Assembly: GCF_009674675.1 (NCBI RefSeq)
Contig: NZ_WKJC01000001.1
Location: 1,061,031-1,125,030 of the forward strand
DNA from: Kangiella sp. HZ709
GTDB lineage: Bacteria; Pseudomonadota; Gammaproteobacteria; Enterobacterales; Kangiellaceae
Reading direction: 5' to 3'
Length of the DNA: 64,000 nucleotides
The notes under the pieces: model-generated
The model's database searches: none
Seen by the model: the letters and a program-made list of their open reading frames with translations, nothing else
What the model was told of the DNA's origin: nothing
Program-made: the position numbers and the translations under genes
In this document: piece after piece, positions 1 to 10,174 of the stretch
How positions within the stretch are numbered: the first letter of the stretch is position 1
Layout of the letters: every line of letters starts with the position of its first letter

Positions 1-1005
1 ACTGAAGTCAAAATCATACTCTAGCGATTTCATTTCTTCAGTTAACATATCAAGTGCGTTGGCCAGATCGCCGATCACTTCTATCTGAGGATTGTAATGC
101 TCATCAATTTCTGCAGGCAAAAAATCAATATGAATAATATTTTTATCCGCATTCTCATTCCATAAATGGGGATGATATTCCACCATGTCATAACCTAGCA
201 TGATAATCAGATCGGAGGCATCAAGGGCACAAGCTGTTAAATCTTTTGCGCCCAAACCAATAGTATAAAGGCAATGCTCTGAATCCATATCCACGGCACC
301 TTTACCCATAAAGGTACTGATAACGCCGATCCCCGTTAACTCACATAACTCACGCAAACTGGCGCTTGCTCTTTCTCTGATACAACCATTACCAGCGACA
401 ATGATCGGCCTTTTAGCTTGTGCAATGCGTTGGGCAACTTGCTGCACGATATTTTTCTCAGGCACCGAGCGGCGAAAACGTACTGGCTTTATTGGCGTTT
501 TCTCAGTCTGCATAGCAGCAATATTTTCTGGTAGCTCAATCAGAACCGCTCCGGGCTTTTCTGTGCGAGCTAAACGCACCGCTTTGCGAGTAATTTCTGG
601 AATATTGTCTTGATGAGAAATGCTCACCGCCCATTTAGTCACGGGTTTGAACATATCTACAACATTCATCGCTTGATGAGACTCTTTATGTAAACGTGTA
701 GTAGCGCCTTGGCCAGTCAAAACCAACATAGGCGCTCGATCCATATTGGAATCCGCCACACCAGTGATCAAGTTAGTAGCTCCGGGACCTAAAGTACCCA
801 AGCAGCCGGCGGGATTACCCGTAAGGCGACCATAAGCTTCAGCCATAAAAGCAGCACCTTGTTCATGACGAGTCAGAATAAATTGAATACTGTCAGAGTT
901 TTCCAAAGACATCATAAAGTCAGCATTTTCTTCACCAGGAACACCGAAAATGTACTCTATTCCTTCTTCTTCTAAACACTTTACTAATAAATCAGATGCT
1001 TGCAC
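1..1005 (-). CDS. Acetolactate synthase-like thiamine diphosphate enzyme (C-terminus beyond window)
   Basis: The first 335 codons are visible and the gene runs off the left edge. The N-terminal TPP-binding domain opens with FGVPGEENADF, and RHEQGAAFMAEAYGR carries the cofactor-activating glutamate at about residue 48. The central domain contains IIMLGYDMVEYHPHLWN and IIHIDF, which resemble the catabolic AlsS-type acetolactate synthases (two pyruvate to acetolactate plus CO2) more than the IlvB/IlvI biosynthetic type. The start is a GTG at 1003-1005; no ATG lies upstream in frame before a stop, and GAGGG sits about 9 nt before the GTG. No regulatory subunit or acetolactate decarboxylase is visible, so the pathway cannot be assigned. 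Another decarboxylase of the family (glyoxylate carboligase, for example) is not excluded without the C-terminal domain. The family is fairly sure, the exact substrate is not. Confidence 0.8.
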   Translation of the reverse strand, partial: MQASDLLVKCLEEEGIEYIFGVPGEENADFMMSLENSDSIQFILTRHEQGAAFMAEAYGRLTGNPAGCLGTLGPGATNLITGVADSNMDRAPMLVLTGQGATTRLHKESHQAMNVVDMFKPVTKWAVSISHQDNIPEITRKAVRLARTEKPGAVLIELPENIAAMQTEKTPIKPVRFRRSVPEKNIVQQVAQRIAQAKRPIIVAGNGCIRERASASLRELCELTGIGVISTFMGKGAVDMDSEHCLYTIGLGAKDLTACALDASDLIIMLGYDMVEYHPHLWNENADKNIIHIDFLPAEIDEHYNPQIEVIGDLANALDMLTEEMKSLEYDFDFS

Positions 1006-1148
1006 TTGGCTTCCCTCTTCATTTTGAATTCATTATGGCCATTGTAGACAGGAATATTCATTAATTGCCATTGAATTTATCTATAATTGTGATTTAAAAA
1101 ACCCACTTAGTATCAAGTGGCACTAAAACCTTATTGTGATAATTGTTT

Positions 1149-1173
1149 ACACATTTTTAATGAAAATATGTGT
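1149..1173. promoter_or_regulatory. AT-rich inverted repeat upstream of zapG
   Basis: ACACAT at 1149-1154 is mirrored by ATGTGT at 1168-1173, with TTTT/AAAA continuing the symmetry around an AATG centre. It lies about 70 nt before the zapG start in the 240-nt gap between the ALS-like gene and zapG. It could be an operator or part of the promoter. A loose -35 TTGTTT (1144-1149) and a poor -10 TATGTG (1167-1172) overlap it. The rest of the gap shows nothing recognisable. Confidence 0.25.
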
Positions 1174-1245
1174 ATCATTATCTCAAAGGACATTAGACTT
1201 ATATTACTCTTAAATATTACTGCGTCGTATAAAAACGAGGAAAAA

Positions 1246-1791
1246 ATGACAACCGCTTTAGTTACCCTTGGAATATTTCTAGCTTTGATTGCAGGATTTT
1301 TTGCCGGTCGTTGGCATGGTATGTCCGAGCGCTCAAAGCAGCTTTCGGAAGAATTAGAAAAAAAAGATGAAGAACTTGAGTCTCTAAAATCAGGTGTTGA
1401 TGAGCACTTTGCAGAAACAGCTCGCCGCTTTACTAATCTGACAGAAGAATACAAAGAGCTCTATAAACACCTAGCTAAAGGCGCTACCGAACTTAGTAAT
1501 CAAAGTTTTAAAATAGCGTTGTCGGCGCCAAGTGAGCAACTCATCGATCATGAAAAAGTTGCTGATGCTGAAGAAGATTCAAAAGGTGAAGAAGATACTG
1601 ACAAACAAGCTCAACAGCCTGTCGATTATGTTAAAGATGATGCCGTTGAAGACGAGGATTCTGAGTCAGTGAGTTCTATAAAAGAGCCCTCTGAGCAAGA
1701 AAGTTCAGCAGTCAACGAAGCAGAGCAAGAAAAGGTAGAGATAGCAGGTTCTGAAAATGAAGTGAGCACTGAACCAAACCCAAAATCATAA
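1246..1791 (+). CDS. zapG: Cell-division/envelope protein ZapG (YhcB, DUF1043)
   Basis: A 181-residue inner-membrane protein of the YhcB/ZapG family, which in E. coli links the Z-ring to envelope growth. An N-terminal membrane helix (about residues 3-20) is followed by a charged coiled coil (about 27-75) and the family core HFAETARRF...EYKELYKHLAKGATEL (about 54-83). The tail from about residue 95 is long, acidic and low-complexity, longer than in E. coli (132 aa). I chose the ATG at 1246 because GAGG lies at 1237-1240 and the membrane helix starts right after it; the frame is open upstream to 1117, but that extension has no family match. The following gene is DegS-like, the same order as yhcB-deg in E. 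coli. Confidence 0.85.
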   Translation: MTTALVTLGIFLALIAGFFAGRWHGMSERSKQLSEELEKKDEELESLKSGVDEHFAETARRFTNLTEEYKELYKHLAKGATELSNQSFKIALSAPSEQLIDHEKVADAEEDSKGEEDTDKQAQQPVDYVKDDAVEDEDSESVSSIKEPSEQESSAVNEAEQEKVEIAGSENEVSTEPNPKS

Positions 1792-1818
1792 GTCTGACTG
1801 AAAACAAAAAATATTATC

Positions 1819-2988
1819 ATGATGAAATTTTTAACCAGTTTAACTTTTATTGCTAAATACATTCTTATCGGTTTAGGCTTTGCTGCATTGTTGATATTAC
1901 TAATGCCGAATCGATTTGGCTTTTCATTTAATCAACAACAGACTGTGATACCCATTAAGCCCGACAATACCTCTGAAATGCTAGCAACTGCCAAAGCTGC
2001 TGTGGTTACTTTGCAAGTTCAATCTAAAGCCTACCCGATTAATTCGCGTCAGTGTTTTGAAAGTGTTCAGAGTTTTAACAACCAGCAGAATGCTTGCCGT
2101 TTCTTTAACAATGGCTCTGGTGTTATTATTGATGAACATGGCCACTTAGTGACTAGTGCCCATGTGGTGACTTTCTCTTCTCGCGGACAAGTATTTGATC
2201 AGGCTGAAACTTTATTAGTGGAATTTTCTAATGGTCTGAAAACCACCGCTGAAATCGTTGGGCTGGATTTAGAGTCCGATATCGCTTTACTCAAAGTCGC
2301 ATCTGATAAAACACCATTTTTACCTTTAAGCTCAAAGGATTTGCAGGTAGGCGATCCAATTTACGCCATAGGCACTCCTTATATGGGCTTTCATCAAACC
2401 ATTACCAGCGGTATCGTAAGCGCAAAATTCTTTGCAAAGGTATCCAACTATCTGCAAATAGATGCGCCATTAAGAACAGGTAATTCGGGTGGCGCTTTAA
2501 TCAATGCTAAAGGCGAATTGGTTGGGATTACTCAACTTAGCACTCAAGAAGGCTCTGAAGAAAAACTATTGCAAAGCTTTGCGATTGCTTCTTCTGACGT
2601 AGCAGTGATCGTGGCTCAGCTCCAAACTAATGGTGAAGTGGCTCGAGGCTGGTTGGGGCTCAATGGCGAAATGAGTTTGAATCTAGAATCGATTGTCCAA
2701 GAAAATCAGCTGAGCAACGAACAAACTAATAAGTTAAAAGATGAAATATCGAAATTGCCTTTCAGCCAAGGTATCGTAGTGACTGGAATCAACCGAGGTG
2801 GACCTGCCGATGAAGCTGGTTTGCAAGTTTTAGATATCGTTACAGAAGTGAATGGTAAACCTTTATATAGCACCAGCGATTTACTGGGCGCAATTTGGAA
2901 TAAAAAGCCCGATGATAAAGTCAAAGTTACTTATTGGCGAGATGGAAATAAGTTGCAATCAGAAGTGGTTTTGGGCATTAAAAACTAA
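1819..2988 (+). CDS. degS: Membrane-anchored serine protease DegS (HtrA family)
   Basis: A 389-residue S1C protease with one N-terminal membrane anchor (about 8-29), a trypsin-like domain and a single C-terminal PDZ domain (about 275-385), the architecture of DegS rather than two-PDZ DegP/DegQ. The triad is visible: His115 in TSAHVV, Asp154 in ESDIALL, Ser223 in GNSGGAL. In E. coli, DegS senses misfolded porins in the periplasm and cuts RseA to free sigma-E. Two cysteines (79 and 93) bracket an insertion before the first catalytic strand. The gene follows zapG by 27 nt. Its stop overlaps the stop of the opposing secreted-protein gene by 4 bp. No DegQ-like second copy is adjacent. Confidence 0.88.
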   Translation: MMKFLTSLTFIAKYILIGLGFAALLILLMPNRFGFSFNQQQTVIPIKPDNTSEMLATAKAAVVTLQVQSKAYPINSRQCFESVQSFNNQQNACRFFNNGSGVIIDEHGHLVTSAHVVTFSSRGQVFDQAETLLVEFSNGLKTTAEIVGLDLESDIALLKVASDKTPFLPLSSKDLQVGDPIYAIGTPYMGFHQTITSGIVSAKFFAKVSNYLQIDAPLRTGNSGGALINAKGELVGITQLSTQEGSEEKLLQSFAIASSDVAVIVAQLQTNGEVARGWLGLNGEMSLNLESIVQENQLSNEQTNKLKDEISKLPFSQGIVVTGINRGGPADEAGLQVLDIVTEVNGKPLYSTSDLLGAIWNKKPDDKVKVTYWRDGNKLQSEVVLGIKN

Positions 2989-3470
2989 TTTTGTGTAGGA
3001 AAGTGATAACGATGTTCAAATTTAAAAATAACCTTATTATCAACCTTGCACTCAGTTTTTGACCTAAGTATCTGTTCCTCACTATCTGCTAAAGAAAAGA
3101 TAAAGTATTGTGGGTTATAAAAGCTTCCTTCCTTCTTCTCTAAAGTAAATGAGTAGCTTCCTTTATCATCGTAACCAAGAACTTCATTTGGATTTCCGTG
3201 ATTTATTCTGGTCGAAGTAACATAGTCACAAAATATTTCTTCACCTTTATTGCTCTTATAATCAAATTGAAAACCATGCCAAGTACATGGTTTCTCTTTG
3301 CCATCATATACACACTTACTCTGACCAGTTATGTAAATATCTTTTGTTTCGTGACAAATCCATCCAAAAGTTTCATTATCTGTACAAGCGTAGCCAGACT
3401 TAAAATTAGATATTTCTAGCGCCTCACTGTTAGGTGTTAATAACAAAAATAGTAGTAGTAACTTTTTCAT
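2985..3470 (-). CDS. Small secreted cysteine-containing protein of unknown function
   Basis: I do not recognise this 161-residue protein. It begins with a classical signal peptide (MKKLLLLFLLLTPNSEA, cleavage probably near residue 17) and the mature part has six cysteines, four of them within its first 60 residues, suggesting disulfides in the periplasm or outside the cell. The middle has several aromatic and charged residues but no known motif. The ATG at 3468-3470 is 4 nt after the murA stop, so it is probably the last gene of the ibaG-murA transcript. The frame is open further upstream inside murA, but the signal peptide fixes the start. It is convergent with degS, sharing 4 bp at the stops. 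A link to cell-wall biology is only positional. Confidence 0.65.
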   Translation of the reverse strand: MKKLLLLFLLLTPNSEALEISNFKSGYACTDNETFGWICHETKDIYITGQSKCVYDGKEKPCTWHGFQFDYKSNKGEEIFCDYVTSTRINHGNPNEVLGYDDKGSYSFTLEKKEGSFYNPQYFIFSLADSEEQILRSKTECKVDNKVIFKFEHRYHFPTQN

Positions 3471-3474
3471 CCAC

Positions 3475-4746
<1,272 letters not shown>

Positions 4747-4769
4747 TCAAATACTTTTTGGCAGGTGGT

Positions 4770-5015
4770 TTATTGAAAGTGCTTTACTTTTTGCCATTCT
4801 TCATCGGTGTAAGCTTTAATTGTTAAAGCATGAATGGCTCCACTCGCAATATGCTCATTAACCGTAGCGTAAACCATTTGTTGGCGTTTTACAGAGCGTA
4901 AGCCAACAAAAGCTTCACTCACTAAAGTTACTGCAAAATGACTACCATCACCTTCAACTTTCATGTGTTCACAATCAATCGCATCAGAGATTAATTGTTC
5001 AATTGTTTCTATCAT
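4770..5015 (-). CDS. ibaG: BolA-family protein IbaG
   Basis: An 81-residue BolA-like protein. The family binds [2Fe-2S] clusters together with monothiol glutaredoxins and affects acid resistance and envelope traits. The conserved core GDGSHFAVTLVSEAF and the C-terminal GAIHALTIKAYTDEEW with its histidine are visible. The position directly upstream of murA matches ibaG (yrbA) in E. coli and argues against bolA itself. The mlaFEDCB genes that usually precede ibaG are not here; the divergent gene is yrbG. Confidence 0.92.
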   Translation of the reverse strand: MIETIEQLISDAIDCEHMKVEGDGSHFAVTLVSEAFVGLRSVKRQQMVYATVNEHIASGAIHALTIKAYTDEEWQKVKHFQ

Positions 5016-5170
5016 AATTCACCTTTGATTGGATTAACGCCAGAATATCCTTTAAAAATATCACTATTCTTAGAGAAAATGACCAATCTATTATCAAGTC
5101 TGTCAAAATCTGGCGAGATTTTACCTTAATTTACTCCTAGAAACAGCTATATTCTCGAAACACAGATAAG

Positions 5171-5200
5171 ATGACAGGCTTTATAAGAATCAGTTACAAT
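5171..5200 (+). promoter_or_regulatory. Possible sigma-70 promoter for the yrbG-kds-lpt operon
   Basis: ATGACA (5171-5176) and TACAAT (5195-5200) are separated by 18 bp in the 365-nt gap between ibaG and yrbG, pointing toward yrbG with a leader of about 170 nt. The leader contains a short perfect hairpin, ATGGAC-CGAA-GTCCAT, at 5298-5313. No other gene or RNA was recognised in this gap. Confidence 0.4.
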
Positions 5201-5380
5201 AGGCGGCTTGGCTAAATGCAGTAAAGGCAATGCTTTGAAACAAATTTGAGCTTGCTTTAATTTCCTGCCTGTTATGTCATTAAGATAGAGCTTAACCATG
5301 GACCGAAGTCCATAACAAGAATATTGGCCGTTAATATCAATAACATTAAAACCGCAGTCAGAAATTAAACTAGGAATTCC

Positions 5381-6364
5381 ATGTTAGAGTATCTAGCTTA
5401 CCTATTGGTAGGTATTAGCTTATTAGTTTGGAGCGCAGACCGTTTTACCGACGGTGCAGCTGCCATCGCACAAAACTTTGGCGTATCTCGCTTAATTGTA
5501 GGCTTAACCATTGTCGCCATTGGTTCATCTTCTCCCGAGATTTTCGTTTCATTAATGGACTCTATTAAATCTTGTGAGCCAGGCGAATTAAACTGTGGCC
5601 CTAAATTAGCCATTGGTAATGCTATTGGCTCGAACATTGCTAATGTTGCCATGGTTTTAGGTATTACCGCTATTGTCCGACCACTATTAGTCGACTCAAG
5701 CACTCTTCGCCGTGAAATTCCGATACTCTTTGGTGTCACCATAATGGCATTAGTATTCCTTTGGAATTTAAAACTAAGCCATTTAGAAGGTGCCATTTTA
5801 TTAACGTCTTTACTCATATACTTTATATGGCTGGTTCGTTTGGGGCTTAAGTCTCGAGTAAAAGATGATCCCATGTTAGAAGAAATTGTTGAAGAACTAC
5901 CCGATCGCATGGGCAACGGCAAGGCTATATTTTATCTAGTAATTGGTCTTGTTTTGTTAGTTTTCAGCTCAAATATCTTGATTAAAGGTGCTTCAGGTAT
6001 TGCGTTACATTTTGGCGTATCGGAAACTGTGATTGGTTTAACCATCGTAGCATTAGGCACTAGTTTACCAGAGCTTGCAGCTTCTATCGCAGGCGTCTTA
6101 AAAGAAGAGTACGAAATTGCTATCGGCAATGTTATCGGCTCCAATATTTTCAACCTTCTAGCAGTGCTCGGGATTCCGGCCTTAATCGCTGCACCAAGCA
6201 TTGAAGAAAAGATTATCACCTTTGATTACCCGGTAATGTTTTGCTTAACAGTTGCCATGGCAGTCATGGCCTATGGCTTCAAAGGCCCCGGTAAAATCAC
6301 TAGGCTTGAAGGAATCATTTTATTAGGCGTCTTTATCGGTTATTATGCGGTAAGATTCTTTTAA
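5381..6364 (+). CDS. yrbG: Calcium/sodium antiporter of the CaCA family (YrbG)
   Basis: A 327-residue inner-membrane cation exchanger of about ten helices with the two inverted alpha repeats of the family: VGLTIVAIGSSSPE with AIGNAIGSNIANVAMVLG in the first half, and IGLTIVALGTSLPE with AIGNVIGSNIFNLLAVLG in the second. The glutamates in the SSSPE and TSLPE motifs are the expected ion ligands. A loop insertion with two cysteines (around SCEPGELNCGP, about residue 65-75) lies in the first repeat. It opens the yrbG-kdsD-kdsC-lptCAB cluster, the standard order. The ion specificity cannot be read from sequence. Confidence 0.92.
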   Translation: MLEYLAYLLVGISLLVWSADRFTDGAAAIAQNFGVSRLIVGLTIVAIGSSSPEIFVSLMDSIKSCEPGELNCGPKLAIGNAIGSNIANVAMVLGITAIVRPLLVDSSTLRREIPILFGVTIMALVFLWNLKLSHLEGAILLTSLLIYFIWLVRLGLKSRVKDDPMLEEIVEELPDRMGNGKAIFYLVIGLVLLVFSSNILIKGASGIALHFGVSETVIGLTIVALGTSLPELAASIAGVLKEEYEIAIGNVIGSNIFNLLAVLGIPALIAAPSIEEKIITFDYPVMFCLTVAMAVMAYGFKGPGKITRLEGIILLGVFIGYYAVRFF

Positions 6365-6430
6365 AATCAGATAATTAAGTCTCTGCTAAACTGTAACTAT
6401 TGACAGTAATTAGTGGTGATAATTAAACAT

Positions 6431-7408
6431 ATGAACCCTACTAAGCATTCATTTATAGAAAGCGCGAAAACTGTTTTTGCTATTGAGCAAAATGCGATTC
6501 AAGAGTTAGCAGACACTCTTGGGGATGACTTTATTCGCGCATGTCAGAGTATTTTGGGTTGCCATGGCAAGGTTGTGGTCATTGGTATGGGCAAATCAGG
6601 CCATATTGGTAATAAGATGGCCGCCACACTAGCTAGTACAGGTACTCCAGCATTTTTTGTCCACCCTGCCGAAGCTAGTCATGGCGATTTAGGCATGATC
6701 AGTGAGCAAGATATTGTAATTGCCCTATCCAATTCTGGCGAAACTCATGAAGTGACCAGTTTATTACCAGTGATTAAGCGTCGCAGTATTCCTCTGATAT
6801 CAATTACTGGCAACCCTAATTCACAATTAGCCAAAGCAAGCCAGGTTCACCTTACCGTAGCGGTAAAACAAGAAGCTTGTCCACATAATTTAGCTCCTAC
6901 CGCCTCAACTACGTCGGTATTAGTATTGGCCGATGCTATCGCTGTCAGTCTGCTAGAAGCGCGTGGTTTTACCGCTGATGATTTCGCACTTTCTCACCCT
7001 GGCGGCAGCTTAGGCAAAAAGCTGTTATTAGCCGTTGACGATTTAATGCATGCTGGCGATGATTTTCCATCGGTTTCAGAAGCAGTTTCTGTAAAAGAAG
7101 CTTTACTTGAGATGACTAACAAGCGCTTGGGAATGACCGCCATTGTCAATGCTGACAAGCAGCTCTTAGGTATTTTTACAGATGGCGATTTGCGTCGAGC
7201 TTTAGAAAGCGAAACCAATATTTTAGCTAAGTCCATTGGTGAATTAATGACTAAAAACTGCAAGACTGTCACCACCGGAGCTCTGGCTTCTGAGGCAGTT
7301 CAAATAATGCAATCGAACAGCATTAATGCTTTGGTCATTTTAAATGAACAAAATGAACCTATTGGCGCTCTAAACATGCATGACCTGCTAAAAGCTGGTG
7401 TTGTCTAA
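6431..7408 (+). CDS. kdsD: Arabinose-5-phosphate isomerase KdsD
   Basis: Interconverts ribulose-5-phosphate and arabinose-5-phosphate for Kdo synthesis. The 325-residue protein has an N-terminal SIS domain (GMGKSGHIGNKMAATLAST at about 52-70, SNSGETHE, and SHPGGSLG) and two C-terminal CBS repeats (about 205-325) ending MHDLLKAGVV as in E. coli KdsD (328 aa). The ATG at 6431 is preferred: a GTG at 6413 is in frame but has no ribosome site, and GGTGA precedes 6431. It overlaps the kdsC region closely. Confidence 0.95.
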   Translation: MNPTKHSFIESAKTVFAIEQNAIQELADTLGDDFIRACQSILGCHGKVVVIGMGKSGHIGNKMAATLASTGTPAFFVHPAEASHGDLGMISEQDIVIALSNSGETHEVTSLLPVIKRRSIPLISITGNPNSQLAKASQVHLTVAVKQEACPHNLAPTASTTSVLVLADAIAVSLLEARGFTADDFALSHPGGSLGKKLLLAVDDLMHAGDDFPSVSEAVSVKEALLEMTNKRLGMTAIVNADKQLLGIFTDGDLRRALESETNILAKSIGELMTKNCKTVTTGALASEAVQIMQSNSINALVILNEQNEPIGALNMHDLLKAGVV

Positions 7409-7418
7409 CAAAACCATT

Positions 7419-7991
7419 ATGACAAAATTAAATCCTCAACTAGATAACTTATCAGAAGACTTACTCGAGAAGGCGAGCAAAATTCGTTTGCTCATTTGTG
7501 ATGTCGATGGCGTTTTAAGTAATGGTCAAGTGATCATTGGTAACTCTGGTGAAGAACTTAAGACCTTCAATATCAAAGATGGCTTTGGGATTAAAGCCTT
7601 ACAAAAAGTTGGTATTGCGACAGCAATTATCACCGGCCGTAATTCAAAAATTGTAGAAAAGCGTTGCCAAGAGCTTTCCATTCAAGACTATTATCAAGGA
7701 CATTTAGATAAAACATCTGCTTTTGCAGAGCTTTGTAAAAAATACCAAATAACTGAACAGCAAGTTTGTCATGTTGGTGATGATTTACCGGATCTCCCTT
7801 TAATCCAAACAGCAGGTTTGGGCATTGCCGTTTCAGATGCCCATTGGTTTGTCCAGAAACATGCGGATTGGATAACTTCGCAAAAGGGAGGATTTGGTGC
7901 CGTAAGAGAGGTTTCAGATTTAATTTTGCATAGCCAACATTTATTAGAAGGTCATTTGGCTAGTTATTTACAGGCTGATTTAAAAGGTTAA
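7419..7991 (+). CDS. kdsC: 3-deoxy-manno-octulosonate-8-phosphatase KdsC
   Basis: A HAD-superfamily phosphatase that releases Kdo from Kdo-8-phosphate. The nucleophile motif ICDVDGVLSNG puts the two catalytic aspartates at residues 28 and 30; AIITGRNSKIVEKRC and the late acidic motif VGDDLPDLPL follow. The length (190 aa) matches E. coli KdsC (188). The start is uncertain: ATG 7419 is 10 nt after the kdsD stop, while a GTG at 7398 inside kdsD is also in frame; neither has a strong ribosome site. The C-terminal GGFGAVREVSDLIL is the family's conserved end. Confidence 0.94.
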   Translation: MTKLNPQLDNLSEDLLEKASKIRLLICDVDGVLSNGQVIIGNSGEELKTFNIKDGFGIKALQKVGIATAIITGRNSKIVEKRCQELSIQDYYQGHLDKTSAFAELCKKYQITEQQVCHVGDDLPDLPLIQTAGLGIAVSDAHWFVQKHADWITSQKGGFGAVREVSDLILHSQHLLEGHLASYLQADLKG

Positions 7992-7993
7992 AT

Positions 7994-8548
7994 ATGAACT
8001 TTTTAAAAGGCCGCGCCATTTTATGGCTACTCATTCCAATAACGGTTATCGTTGCTTTTTTATGGGATAAAACCGAAGTTGCCGCGCCCAATTTTATACA
8101 AGAAAAGACTAACCCTGATTACTTCCTTATCAATACCGAGTCTTATGATTTTAATGGTGAAGGGTTACCAGAAAGACGGTTTACTAGCGCTAAAACTTTG
8201 CATTATATATTTAAGCAAGAAACGGCAATGGAAAATCCAGTTTTAACCATCATCAATAGCAACAATGAACAATGGAAAGTAACCGCAAATAGAGCAACCA
8301 ATAAAGAACTAAGCGAAGAGCTGCTACTAACCAATGGCGTAAGTATTCTGATTAATGATGCCGGTGGTGCTAGCGCTGAGCTAACGACAGACAATTTATT
8401 GATAGATCTAGCATCCGAAAATGCTTCCACAGAAAGTGCTATTTTATTAAAAAGTAATTTATATCAGCTAACAGCCATAGGTATGGATGCAGACCTAAAA
8501 GAGAATGTTATTCACTTTAAATCTAAGGTAGTATCAGAAGAACTATGA
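7994..8548 (+). CDS. lptC: LPS export protein LptC
   Basis: A 184-residue bitopic protein: one N-terminal helix (about 7-24) and a periplasmic beta-jellyroll domain. LptC takes LPS from the LptB2FG extractor and passes it to LptA across the periplasm. Sequence conservation is low in this family, so the call rests on topology, length and position between kdsC and lptA. The stop overlaps the lptA start by 4 bp (ATGA), which implies translational coupling. Confidence 0.88.
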   Translation: MNFLKGRAILWLLIPITVIVAFLWDKTEVAAPNFIQEKTNPDYFLINTESYDFNGEGLPERRFTSAKTLHYIFKQETAMENPVLTIINSNNEQWKVTANRATNKELSEELLLTNGVSILINDAGGASAELTTDNLLIDLASENASTESAILLKSNLYQLTAIGMDADLKENVIHFKSKVVSEEL

Positions 8549-9294
8549 GACACTCTATAATTTCAATTTTAGCTTTTACTGCTGTAGCCTTATCTTCTTC
8601 TGGATTTGTAAATGCTGCTGAATTAGAAAAAGCAAAAATTAAAGCCAAGCAATCTTTTATCGATAGGAATGAATTTATCTATCAAGGTAATGTTAGTTAT
8701 CAGCATGGCCAACTAACCATCTCTGCAGATAAACTGATTAGAGTTAATAATAATAGGAAAAAAGTCAGCGTCATTGGTAATCCGGTTACGGTAACTTTTA
8801 TTGATGTTCGCGGAGAAACCACAAATATCCAATCTCCTGAAATATTGTACTGGGAAGACTCGGGAGAGATCATCGCTTCAGGTTCTGCTAATGATGCCAT
8901 TAAGATTGTGCAGACTTCAAAACAAGATACGCTCACATTAACGGGAAATAAACTCAAAGCAAACCGAAAAACATCCGGTGGTTTTAGCTTCACGCTTACG
9001 GGTAGTCCAACATTTTTCAAATTACAACGCCCTCAACAACCTTTAATTGAAGCCCGCGCTGCCAGCTTAAGTTCTAACGGTAAAGTACGCCAAACTGAAC
9101 TCAGAGGTAACGTTCAATTACGCCAAGGAGACTCACTAATGGCGGCAGCTTCGATGACTTATGATGGGGAGACCGAATTGATTTCTGCTCAACAAAGTGA
9201 AGACGGCAGTCAAAGAGTAGAGACGGAGTTCTTTTGGCAAAAAGATACTGAAAATCAAGACTCAGATAACAAAGATAAAAAAGAGCAACCGTAA
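8545..9294 (+). CDS. lptA: Periplasmic LPS bridge protein LptA
   Basis: A 249-residue periplasmic protein with a signal peptide cleaved near residue 24 (NAA/ELE). The OstA/LptA fold is shown by [28 protein letters not shown] and the repeated short beta strands through about residue 215. LptA subunits stack head to tail to carry LPS to LptD. The protein is longer than E. coli LptA (185 aa), ending in a charged hydrophilic tail from about residue 225 that is probably disordered. The start overlaps lptC and lptB begins 1 nt after the stop. Confidence 0.9.
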   Translation: MRHSIISILAFTAVALSSSGFVNAAELEKAKIKAKQSFIDRNEFIYQGNVSYQHGQLTISADKLIRVNNNRKKVSVIGNPVTVTFIDVRGETTNIQSPEILYWEDSGEIIASGSANDAIKIVQTSKQDTLTLTGNKLKANRKTSGGFSFTLTGSPTFFKLQRPQQPLIEARAASLSSNGKVRQTELRGNVQLRQGDSLMAAASMTYDGETELISAQQSEDGSQRVETEFFWQKDTENQDSDNKDKKEQP

Positions 9295-9295
9295 T

Positions 9296-10021
9296 ATGAG
9301 TATTTTGTACGCCAAATCGCTAGCCAAAAGTTATAAAAGCCGCAAAGTGGTTGAGAGTGTTAGCTTACAAGTTGAACAAGGTTCCGTAGTTGGATTACTA
9401 GGTCCCAATGGAGCAGGGAAAACTACCTCATTCTATATGATTGTAGGACTAGTCCCCTCTGATGATGGAAAAATATTGTTGGATGACACCGATTTAACTT
9501 CGGTAGCCATGCACAATAGAGCAAAAATGGGTATCGGATATTTGCCGCAAGAAGCTTCTATTTTCAGAAAACTGACGGTGCAAGATAACATTATGGCAAT
9601 TCTGCAGCTACGCAAAGAGCTTTCAGCTCAAGAGCGTGAAGAAAAGCTTGAACAACTCCTTAAGGAATTTCATATTGAACATATTCGTCGCAGCCTTGGC
9701 ATGAGCTTATCCGGAGGAGAAAGGCGCCGCGTTGAAATTGCTAGAGCGCTTGCAAACGACCCTAAGTTTATTTTGCTAGACGAACCTTTTGCTGGTGTTG
9801 ATCCGATATCAGTAATTGACATTAAAGGCATCATCGAGCAACTTAAAGAGCGTGGTCTTGGAGTCTTAATCACCGACCATAATGTTCGTGAAACTCTTGA
9901 TGTTTGTGAACATGCCTACATTGTGGATTCAGGGAATATTATCGCCGAAGGAACGCCTGATGAAATCCTGAATAATAAATTGGTTAGGAAACGTTATTTA
10001 GGCGAACACTTCACCATGTAG
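9296..10021 (+). CDS. lptB: LPS export ABC transporter ATPase LptB
   Basis: The 241-residue cytoplasmic ATPase of the LptB2FG complex that extracts LPS from the inner membrane. Walker A GPNGAGKT is at 36-43, the Q-loop at YLPQEASIF, the signature LSGGE at 138-142, Walker B FILLDEP at 158-164 and the switch histidine in ITDHN. The FAGVDP after Walker B is characteristic of LptB. It is the last gene of the lpt block; rpoN follows after a 153-nt gap, so rpoN may have its own promoter as well. Confidence 0.97.
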   Translation: MSILYAKSLAKSYKSRKVVESVSLQVEQGSVVGLLGPNGAGKTTSFYMIVGLVPSDDGKILLDDTDLTSVAMHNRAKMGIGYLPQEASIFRKLTVQDNIMAILQLRKELSAQEREEKLEQLLKEFHIEHIRRSLGMSLSGGERRRVEIARALANDPKFILLDEPFAGVDPISVIDIKGIIEQLKERGLGVLITDHNVRETLDVCEHAYIVDSGNIIAEGTPDEILNNKLVRKRYLGEHFTM

Positions 10022-10174
10022 TTCGATCTTTCCCTGATTCTATTTTCTTTAGACAAGTTGTTGAATTTACAAATTTTAACCCCATCACTTTAATAAGCAC
10101 TTGCAAGCTATTATTCTTAGGAGTAACTTGTAAGTTAACGGATGTAAAACGGATCAAAGAATCATAAGATATTA

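Noticed and set aside
5398-5922. Open frame of 174 codons on the minus strand opposite yrbG
   Set aside because: Antisense shadow of a membrane protein gene, no signal or domain.
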